Source: Bacteroidales bacterium GP3 (GTDB lineage Bacteria > Bacteroidota > Bacteroidia > Bacteroidales > Muribaculaceae). Taken from it: DNA of 16,494 bases. The notes beneath the pieces were generated by a model. It had not been told where the DNA came from, made no database searches, and worked only from the letters and a program-made list of their open reading frames with translations. Positions 9,201 to 12,991 of this stretch are shown here, piece after piece (the stretch's first letter is position 1; every line of letters starts with the position of its first letter). Both the position numbers and the translations under genes were made by a program. The stretch is taken from the NCBI GenBank assembly GCA_001701075.1, contig DAAK01000230.1:1-16494 (forward strand), given 5' to 3'.

Positions 9201-11401
9201 TTAGGAATATGGACCTTGCCATCCTCGTCTGTTGTTGTAGCCCAGTCCTTGAAATGCTGAGTGACAATAGCTGTCCCTGTTGTTTCAGCGGAGTTGGTAT
9301 AGCCGTCAGTATTAATCTGAGTAACCTCCACCCAGTCGATGTCAAGCTTTCCACTATATGGAGTCCAGCCAGCAAATAAGCCAATCCAATCTATAGGTCC
9401 CCAGCCACCATCTCCATAAGGAATGATTACTTCACGTTCCTCCCAACTCGTAGAAAAAGAAATTGAAGTATGATGCGTATTATTCACAGTAGCTAAAACG
9501 GAACCCTCAGAATCTCCCCGCAAACGAATTCGCACTCTAAATTTAGCATTAGGATCCAAGGTCAAATCTTTTGCAAGTGCGAAATGAAAAGCTTTCGCAT
9601 CCGTGGAAGGTGTATTATCCACGCAGGTTGCAATAAGTCTCCCCCCTCCTTGACTCATTGTATAATTCTGCCAATTTAACGTATATTTCGTTAAATCACT
9701 TTCAGTATAAAACTCTTTATCAAACTCTGGATGTCTGACTTCATCAATCTTGAAGTCAGTTATGGATGAAATTATCAAATCGCCAGTATAACTTGCGGCA
9801 TCTATACATATTTCACCCCTATTTGTAGTAAAATTACCATTTCTTGTTAATGTAACATCAAAATCTTGAATACTTCCGTCCAATTCAAGTCCTTGATAAC
9901 CCAAAAGCTTATCTATAGTTTTCGTTTCGTCATTTTCAACTATTTCCGTTTGGCCAACTCCGTAAATATTAAGGTGGCCTGGCAAAGTTCCTTTTATCCT
10001 GATCTTAAAAGATATTTTACTCTGAACATTTCTAAAATCTATGCCATCAAGTACATTTAAATATCCGAGTCCTCTTTCAGTACGATTTATGATAAGTTTT
10101 CCATCGGCTATGGACACATCATTATTTTGTCCATCTATTTTATACAAAGAAACGTCTCCACTGTAAGAAGATATATTTAACGCTGCTATTGAGGCATCGT
10201 TAACTTTAACATTTGTAATCGAAGAAACTGTAATATTGCCTTGATAATTATCAGCGTTTATCCAAATTCGGCTTGCACCTCTTACTTTACTGGTATCAAA
10301 AGATATAGGTATCGGATCTGCGCCATCATTATCTGGTAAAGCAAGAGTTTTAGTATCATAATTTCCATCAGCATCCTGTACAATAATATTGAGTGTTGCT
10401 GTTTCTGTCCCATAAATCTTTATATCAAATGAAAATGAATTATGCCCAGATCCAAAATTAAGATCGTTATGAACATTAAACGAACCAAGATTATTGTAAG
10501 TATTATTTCTAGTAATTCTTAGAGGACCGTCCCCAATGGAAAGAGTACAATTATTGTTTCCTGTTATTTCATATGTTTTAGCATCTTCATTTAACCCATA
10601 TTCTGTTTTATCTATATAATTTCCCCAATTTGTCAGGAGTATTCCTCCAGTCTTGAAGTTTCTAAGAGAATATACAGTTATATCTCCATCATATTGACTG
10701 GCATCTATAGCAAGCCACCCTTTCGAACCATGCACCAGATCTGCTGTGGTTATTGTAATCTCTTCTTCTTGGATTTCTCCAGTCAAATGTAAACCAACTT
10801 TACCAGTTTGTTCTGGATTACCATTATAAGTATCTCCGCCATAAAACAATATATCTCCAGCCTTTGAGCCTTTGAGTCTAATCGTAAATGATATGTTCTT
10901 ATTTGATCTAGAATAGTCAACATAATTATCCACACCATTAAAGATCCTAAATGAACCGAGTCCATTAATTGCCTTTGTGGTAAGATAATAGTTTACATTT
11001 CCATCTGCATCAACTTCGTATTCCACAGCTTCTGGTCCTTTCCCTTTTTCACCATCAACTACGTATATGTCAGTAATTGAAGTGCTGCCTGAATATTGTT
11101 CATTCACCAATTTTTCTTCAGTCAATTTGCGCTGTATCCACGACTGCCAGGACGTGGATTTGTCGCCGTCGAGGAGGTTGGCATTGCCTGTAGAGACATT
11201 GATTGGCAATGTCAATTTTGCGCTGTTATTGCCTCCGTCGGTTGTCACCTCGATTTTCTCGAGATGCTGCAGCTTATCCAAATCGGAGTAGATGACCTGT
11301 GCGGCTATCGGGAGGGTGGCGGCGAGGGACAGGAGGGTAAGGGCAAGCATCAGGAGGTGCTTGCGGCGGGTGGGGCGGTATGTCAGGTTTTTCGTTGTCA
11401 T
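1..11401 (-). CDS. Giant secreted modular surface protein with Por-secretion-like tail (3' end just outside window)
   Basis: One uninterrupted frame of 3,800 codons runs from the ATG at 11401 off the left edge; one base of codon 3801 remains, so the stop is probably very near. Residues 1-34 are a signal peptide: basic N-region with RRK, a leucine-rich core, then AA before Q35. Residues ~148-1177 hold about seven jelly-roll-like modules, several ending in DWVEV/DWVEI. A discoidin-like LFDGDANSEW motif is near 1382, and a module ending DYAIDDIRAYV near 2394. A Gly/Asp/Asn linker (~2972-3004) precedes IWTGDSSLNWNNDDNW (~3089), WYTVASPLYGVVAGDMYLP (~3286) and LVGNPFMAHLD (~3471). The last ~80 residues resemble a type IX secretion-type tail (VRVFDTLGREV, GIYAVEVVG). 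The motif order resembles other giant Bacteroidales surface proteins as I recall them. No catalytic residues were recognised; an adhesin or glycan-binding role is inferred. Confidence is high for the gene and moderate for function. Confidence 0.93.
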   Translation of the reverse strand, partial: MTTKNLTYRPTRRKHLLMLALTLLSLAATLPIAAQVIYSDLDKLQHLEKIEVTTDGGNNSAKLTLPINVSTGNANLLDGDKSTSWQSWIQRKLTEEKLVNEQYSGSTSITDIYVVDGEKGKGPEAVEYEVDADGNVNYYLTTKAINGLGSFRIFNGVDNYVDYSRSNKNISFTIRLKGSKAGDILFYGGDTYNGNPEQTGKVGLHLTGEIQEEEITITTADLVHGSKGWLAIDASQYDGDITVYSLRNFKTGGILLTNWGNYIDKTEYGLNEDAKTYEITGNNNCTLSIGDGPLRITRNNTYNNLGSFNVHNDLNFGSGHNSFSFDIKIYGTETATLNIIVQDADGNYDTKTLALPDNDGADPIPISFDTSKVRGASRIWINADNYQGNITVSSITNVKVNDASIAALNISSYSGDVSLYKIDGQNNDVSIADGKLIINRTERGLGYLNVLDGIDFRNVQSKISFKIRIKGTLPGHLNIYGVGQTEIVENDETKTIDKLLGYQGLELDGSIQDFDVTLTRNGNFTTNRGEICIDAASYTGDLIISSITDFKIDEVRHPEFDKEFYTESDLTKYTLNWQNYTMSQGGGRLIATCVDNTPSTDAKAFHFALAKDLTLDPNAKFRVRIRLRGDSEGSVLATVNNTHHTSISFSTSWEEREVIIPYGDGGWGPIDWIGLFAGWTPYSGKLDIDWVEVTQINTDGYTNSAETTGTAIVTQHFKDWATTTDEDGKVHIPNAYKYEGYDPVYSNEDTSEDTAEDHKGYITFKDDGTGNDPNNYNIWKNFALLTGLTIEKGKSYRVEVEVKGNKSGSFRLALGITNPWSWIDTDLINFTTDWQVHSVEINPNDIFNKEGVNIDKTENAILNCNFGWLTANLQFRTIRVLELPATTETQEDLVDLSGGTWPFAQAGKVIVENGVGIIKHIDAEGKKFDNQQVSIYHGTFKKGRKYTLKAKMKCEGEDLDLTYYQQYQRLKTGWNDDVFGYFDKKLIDGEDFVEVSLPIGPYITDVTNFINFFHYGWDKEGNILYIKDMVLESSTEDENNQYFDYTALKPEDDLYNDLSDTNDGKTSFEYINGENVLYCESTKKGVKALLNLTLKPQTNYRVKVHLNNAATGDFNIKLGDDTYLQRQTVSIDKIGWQTIEADFYDFNINGNGYCVIEPGSSMTGDITVDWVEIMEVDPAVTDDSEMGYNYFDLTLPEAPQKDDVYYVYVRRGASGAPAGAAPMRFRVATINEGGGNEVQQGEYALGGYSEMSKALHKENAYDQNVGINQFVRVEILNAANGGKTLRLYCTRNASDHNVIMQTKDASNNVTNVEVPALEFTEVGLYKLIPWKNVNSNIGANWVMPLISRFQIEANGVRGNYPGEDLETAVKNFEKSRYTNPGATLFDGDANSEWQLNGESQRVKNDFYIDLLLPQLHKDEGNNGIHGALSSGGLLKNGYINMVVQFTRPRNAKLNFPMEIKYCGLTEDNPTGTTTDWKTLILPLIDAEGDILFSLDVDPSWKRVRIQSASCINGNSNENTTDKNFALAEIRAYLEMPKINLDEFDYSVLYNDRLFDFRKSDRGDGISGLKLSTFAWEHTKGITDEINDPVPYYVRKTKDKLNQEVNRNASLYTVADRWAGNWTETFINKVNGSDIGTSANNIAKNKFITGTVHDDSDGLNETESSKVVGDRQATYVVTHDIYTLPGKRVDLYPYSDIHSTSYYEDKFVRWYDYQTDGTPDYLYFFTDPKSVIKTASNGYYGSSILLDPINRGPGTVGSVYFGQKDLVDGKVPDKWIAADFTICLVDSNFVYKTQDGITDKLDNFRERFGFTFDNTSKNIVNNNNKKIKEPTITYRHLFHIKDASKFAEDFSKDYETNVEYNRKHRRYISARAGADFTIRLDYAMPLGSEYDLDNGDNASKSSYFYKRKKAGTNEFEYVRVCSYDIEAYDASKFMTYAGSLDASNYASYALKETVQILGADGKPTGQTKEVGIFTPYDKSFYTNVGAIISTTLADSADGVDWVSDNRGFARAIYCKGKNAKAGKYLVRLYGKDKNGDIITLCDDSNKPLIVAEYEVTFLPESEASFVPEHRLKNLNPSNVLYTHTEDYLEHTFNSDPNVPTRRAVNFDRFSLSNLATLKESTEENAGALFTDDELKSIIYKVENVQLSTTEGEYTGGGADKFEEKMAEGLQSGNYLKMPLDWTVSNYGFGYDLVGDYNIFRLADHSSATVYHSAATRREASTNPVDSTINASSPQRGVYDRLFYNTNGGQKGMFYYVNAASDPGDMVEIEIDDPCPGSTLYVSGWVNEFNDHQRETANIIVNYYANITEDLNANGTVKENAKVTRRVQMRGFETGYVPNYSNSMGVVHRDGKQGDWMHFYFSFVPNIQRVKETLEQNEAILNYSLVLENNAISSWGADYAIDDIRAYVAPPRVEAYQAKPICNSKATDENLQVEIRLPYDALMESLGINEPQNATDGAYKSIQYAILDKEKYDEEYNNAYESSTDPTNSIANIQRTAFAKSVLHYPHMHLDTDAAQVEANKTKQIPWGTIYFNTYYDGNLEWEEGNYKGDPAPGTGVPANRAMKHDEYGERNISFISTPPMDSKKRDYIIVIGQFDNNDVFGIGTGNNVTNYTLSAVNDITIAEAFKVGTSCCQMASFTLNKAAQKVVDGILYGDDDQITCCENQRPVVQLNLYRKEKGENKNILDPINPNDNNYSPDDYYKFWENPYLDWYAGTYEDFMKAEMTVGETKTSLWEVLAYFRDDYPTSTTWDVPASGEEGTDASITKYTKGMKEYLKGLYEQGKLQLYQASYVFPNLKLDRDEYGNLIKDDKGYEINYKDFYVTAVPIDSENELTTKEYIVCVEPTEVKITVSNTSPHMNNGFASGITYPAGMDIVPLRLGLKHTDKSSTTNGTQWTVPANTEVKDNINLGTYLTTYYNTETLTMPLRGLHFATTGVNTFKTVEGDPFCYLAETNDPYYRKLGQVEYKNPNKAPSASSSGNGGVATQADEEPGDNSGTGDNGTNSVNNYDSDFGLVPRGKISLEAENNGTFNNVKITFNDTDMKFHEGYFYTFKFPYEEDYTGVTLNGIDEESMPCHGETYFTIKVVPEYQIWTGDSSLNWNNDDNWRRVQLSDLLATGTTPNGKGTDTRFTYAGSNDTEFSYAPLDFTKVIIPAGTSYPQLAARRHSNTATGAATDAATITVANGNTSATGSYVWTDFAPKAATAIYGTESVDADANGVAASSYHPTLNIQYDMAAVTYDGNNNVYCRPWYANACDEIHFDSNAEILNQQNLDYQKAWVDMEMTPHRWYTVASPLYGVVAGDMYLPKADGRQNTELFKDIEYSTTINDRFQPAVYQRGWDKGSETVYTIHDNITTDTETVALASTWSHVYNDVTEEYAPGAGYSVKTDVTRLDKFQPTTTTEGEETTMKPAAQTYVKFRFPKADTSYNYFTDGNSNVGETNHRDLNRTKEGKLFEGTATTVTLTKKNSGKLFLVGNPFMAHLDMAAFLTANSSVIEPKFWLLTETEQVAASMTGTDLESLITNMTERNATNLSQLPPMQGFFVEATSAVKELTINFTPAMMAVQPYTATDGTPILKAPAASQNAKRATQNEQRRAELSNDIIRVSTEESMAIIRLAPEAQKDYVASEDVEMIDDSNQKSIRRIYTVAGTMASAINQTPDADGVEVGLMAPTDSVTVVTFKGLALEDYMLYDTTTGEKTQLYDGFELEMTGSVSGRYFLTSGIDTAEIEDGTIRIRPIGHEVVVTAPAVCGELTVRVFDTLGREVAKADGFDEEVRIALDPGIYAVEVVGAETGRKSAKLQIR
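624..665 (-). repeat. In-frame 42-base heptad array inside the giant gene
   Basis: Six consecutive 7-base units lie in register. On the minus strand the core units are GCAAAAC, GCGCCAC and GCAAAAC again, with diverged flanking units. Six times seven is 42 bases, which is 14 codons, so the array keeps the frame. It encodes a polar, basic stretch (about residues 3579-3593, including QNAKRATQNEQRRA) between a region ending ILKAPAAS and one beginning ELSNDIIRVS. The same units GCAAAAC and GCGCCAC occur in the intergenic array at 12446-12480. Confidence 0.75.
7870..10960 (-). repeat. Tandem ~150-residue jelly-roll-like modules in the giant protein
   Basis: The translated region (residues ~148-1177) shows a recurring layout: a strand opening such as LGSF or LGYL, a strand of the type SFTIRLKG or SFKIRIKG, a variable middle, and a closing strand of the type DASQYDGDITVYSLRNFK, NADNYQGNITVSSITNVK or DAASYTGDLIISSITDFK. 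In the later copies the closing strand becomes GKLDIDWVEV or GDITVDWVEI. Module starts fall near residues 148, 304, 445, 602, 760, 892 and 1042, a spacing of 130-160. The layout is that of galactose-binding or CBM-like domains; glycan binding is an inference. DNA identity between copies is low, so the duplications look old. Confidence 0.6.
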
Positions 11402-11402
11402 T

Positions 11403-11465
11403 GTTGTCAGTTTTCAGTTTTCAGCTGTCAGGTGTCAGTTTTCAGTCTTCAGATGTCAGAGTTCA
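11403..11465 (-). repeat. Heptad array of the TGAAAAC family between the ORF6N gene and the giant gene
   Basis: Nine 7-base units follow one another without a phase break. On the plus strand all fit GNNNTCA; on the minus strand the commonest form is TGAAAAC, with TGACAAC, TGACACC and TGAAGAC as variants. The array fills the 47-base gap between the two genes and continues into the last codons of the ORF6N gene. The unit at 11445-11451 contributes that gene's TGA stop. One base separates the array from the giant gene's ATG. A weaker tenth unit may follow at 11466-11472. No Shine-Dalgarno sequence or clear promoter is visible here. Confidence 0.85.
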
Positions 11466-12381
11466 GTCTTATTTTCGAAAGGATGTCTTCAGGATTTTGA
11501 TGCATCTGGCTGAACGCCACAATTTTTTTGCCGAGGTCTTTAATAGAGCCTCCAATGAAATATATAGTATCATCTATAATTAAAAATCGATCATGTACGT
11601 TGGTGCAATTATATACATCAATCGCTGGATACTGTTCATTATGACGTTTAAGATCATTGTTAATGTGTGAATGCCTTGGGTCGGTATAAATTGTTGCTGC
11701 AACATATTCAGATCGTTTGTCTAGCACCTTAAGCACTCTATCGTCAACGTAATTGTCAATCAAGATTATTCTGCTTTTAGCTGTACGAACAAGATCTGAT
11801 ATAAGAGAATAAGCATCAAAAATCTGTCCTTCAAAGAAGAACCCCTCAATGGGAGATAATTCTTTATTATCCAAACGATCTAATACTTCATCAATCTTCT
11901 TGTCTGTCTCATTCTGGTGTTGGTGCAAAAGCAATTGATTATGTTCAATAGTTTCAAGACGTCTAAACATATGTGCATTTTGTGTCCAATAATGCCTCAT
12001 AGTCACAAATGCACGCATTATTTGTATATTTACTTCAATAGCTTTTGATGATTTTAATACACTGCTTAGCATTGCAACGCCAGATTCAGTAAAGGCAAAC
12101 GGACGCTTTCTCGCCCCCATAACAACGGAATTGGATGTCGCATTTTGCGATTTCCAATTTCTGAATTCTTCATCCGATAATTGAAACATGAAATCTTCAG
12201 GAAACCGATCGATATTGCGCTTCACTTGCTCGTTTATTCTTCGAGTCTCAACGCCATATAAAGAGGCTATATCCTTGTCAAGGATGACTGGTATTCCTCT
12301 TATAATAAGAATAAGATCCTCAATTATCGTTTGTGAAACAATAATTTCTGATTTTTCAATCTTATCGTCATCTGATCTCAT
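11449..12381 (-). CDS. ORF6N-domain DNA-binding-type protein with phospholipase-D-like C-terminus
   Basis: The 310-residue protein opens, after ~20 residues, with an ORF6N-type domain: IRGIPVILDKDIASLYGV, then an NIDRFPEDFMFQLSDEEF segment and a FAFTESGVAML segment, typical of this KilA-N-related, phage- and mobile-element-associated DNA-binding family. A helical, charged middle (about residues 130-180) may be a coiled coil. The C-terminal ~120 residues resemble a PLD-like fold with one HKD-type motif near residue 263, HDRFLIID followed by GGSIKDLGKK, with Arg replacing the usual Lys. I chose the ATG at 12381; a TTG three codons upstream would add three residues. It has no signal peptide and should be cytoplasmic, unlike every neighbour. 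The coding sequence looks richer in A+T than the DUF1573 gene. Its last few codons lie in a heptad array. A regulatory or defence-type role is possible but not shown. Confidence 0.88.
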   Translation of the reverse strand: MRSDDDKIEKSEIIVSQTIIEDLILIIRGIPVILDKDIASLYGVETRRINEQVKRNIDRFPEDFMFQLSDEEFRNWKSQNATSNSVVMGARKRPFAFTESGVAMLSSVLKSSKAIEVNIQIMRAFVTMRHYWTQNAHMFRRLETIEHNQLLLHQHQNETDKKIDEVLDRLDNKELSPIEGFFFEGQIFDAYSLISDLVRTAKSRIILIDNYVDDRVLKVLDKRSEYVAATIYTDPRHSHINNDLKRHNEQYPAIDVYNCTNVHDRFLIIDDTIYFIGGSIKDLGKKIVAFSQMHQNPEDILSKIRLNSDI

Positions 12382-12424
12382 ATCCAACAAAAATTAGATT
12401 ACAAATTCTAAATCATTCTAAATT

Positions 12425-12432
12425 CAAATATA
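12425..12432 (-). promoter_or_regulatory. Candidate Bacteroidota -7 promoter element for the ORF6N gene
   Basis: On the minus strand the bases read TATATTTG, a match to the Bacteroidota -7 consensus TAnnTTTG, about 43 bases upstream of the ATG at 12381 in an A+T-rich stretch. A TTTG lies upstream, but only about 15 bases away, shorter than the usual ~20, so the -33 element is poor. It would let the ORF6N gene be transcribed apart from the fimbrial genes. Confidence 0.35.
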
Positions 12433-12445
12433 TTCAATACTGACC

Positions 12446-12480
12446 CGCAAAACGCGATACGCAAAACGCGCCACGCGCTA
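12446..12480 (+). repeat. GC-rich heptad array (CGCAAAA family) at the DUF1573 stop codon
   Basis: Five 7-base units in register: CGCAAAA, then CGCGATA, CGCAAAA again, CGCGCCA and CGCGCTA. The last unit, read on the minus strand, begins TAG and is the stop codon of the DUF1573 gene. The stretch from here to the ORF6N start at 12381 is otherwise A+T-rich and holds only the candidate promoter. A three-base stem around TTTT can be drawn, but this is not a convincing terminator. Confidence 0.8.
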
Positions 12481-12906
12481 CCCTTTTATCGCCTTCCCCT
12501 TGATGAAGAGGCGGACGAGGGGGTTGTCGGGGTCGGTGCTACGGACGCGGACCTGCTTGCGGAACGTGCCCGTCGGGTTGTTGCGACCGTTGTAGCGGAC
12601 CGTGATCTTGGCGGTGTCGCCGGGCAGTACCTCATCATGCGGAAATCCAGCGACGGTGCAACCGCAGTCTGTGTTGACGCTGAGGATGACGAGGGGTTCG
12701 TCGCCGGTGTTGACGAATTCAAAGTCTACGGTCTGTATGAGGTCGAGACGGAAGGTGCCGAAACTCTTCGACGTCTCGGGGAATTCTATCTTGGGGCCGG
12801 CGGCATTTGCTGCTATAGCAGCGACCAAAGCGCATAGCATAATGCATAATGCAAAATAGAATTTCGCGGTCCGGTATATTTTTGTCAGCGGTATCATTGT
12901 TTTCAT
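12478..12906 (-). CDS. Small secreted DUF1573-domain protein
   Basis: The 142-residue product starts with a signal peptide (basic KIYRTAKF, then a hydrophobic core FALCIMLCALVAAIAANAAG) followed by one compact domain of about 105 residues. That domain has the DUF1573 hallmarks: DFEFVNTGDEPLVILSV, the TDCGCTVAGFP cysteine motif, LPGDTAKITVRYNGR, and FRKQVRVRSTDPDNPLVRL ending in a FIKGKA strand. DUF1573 has an immunoglobulin-like fold related to ASH/MSP-type domains; its role in Bacteroidota is unknown. The two closely spaced cysteines could form a disulfide or bind something. It follows the fimbrillin-like gene by 83 bases made of heptad repeats. The ATG at 12906 was chosen; a second in-frame ATG at 12897 is also plausible, and both lie in repeat-derived sequence. 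Part of the signal-peptide core (12830-12857) is encoded by heptads. Confidence 0.9.
   Translation of the reverse strand: MKTMIPLTKIYRTAKFYFALCIMLCALVAAIAANAAGPKIEFPETSKSFGTFRLDLIQTVDFEFVNTGDEPLVILSVNTDCGCTVAGFPHDEVLPGDTAKITVRYNGRNNPTGTFRKQVRVRSTDPDNPLVRLFIKGKAIKG
12830..12857 (-). repeat. Heptad repeats (GCATAAT family) encoding part of the DUF1573 signal peptide
   Basis: Four 7-base units in register on the plus strand: GCGCATA, then GCATAAT twice, then GCAAAAT. On the minus strand the unit reads ATTATGC. Translated, the segment gives the FALCIMLCA part of the hydrophobic core, so the repeat is exapted as coding sequence. It is the shortest of the arrays, but two exact adjacent units and the shared 7-base period set it apart from ordinary coding sequence. 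Confidence 0.65.
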
Positions 12907-12907
12907 T

Positions 12908-12991
12908 GTTTTCAGTCTTCAGTTGTCAGTTTTCTGGACTCTGGAATCTGGACTCTGGCCTCTGATCATTGATTATTAATCATTGATCGTT
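12908..12991 (-). repeat. Twelve-unit heptad array of three families filling an intergenic gap
   Basis: Twelve 7-base units follow one another with no phase break. On the plus strand the first four fit GTTNTCA (the fourth ends in T instead), the next four fit GGNNTCT, and the last four fit GATNATT with single-base variants. The boundary units are intermediate between families. The array covers the whole gap from the TAA of the fimbrillin-like gene (12990-12992) to one base before the ATG of the DUF1573 gene (12906). No promoter or terminator motif was recognised in it. Confidence 0.88.

Noticed and set aside
7870..10960. Diversity-generating retroelement target or recent tandem DNA duplication
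   Set aside because: The modules are similar only at the level of protein pattern; no near-identical DNA copies, template repeat or reverse transcriptase were seen.
1..11401. Split or frameshifted set of smaller minus-strand genes instead of one giant gene
   Set aside because: Reading codon by codon from 11401 gives no stop or frame break, and coherent motifs are found from the signal peptide to the tail in the same frame.
11403..11465. CRISPR array
   Set aside because: The period is 7 bases with no spacers between repeats, and no cas genes are present.
12446..12480. Rho-independent terminator after the DUF1573 gene
   Set aside because: Only very short stems around TTTT can be drawn, and no T-run follows a stable stem; the heptad pattern explains the sequence better.
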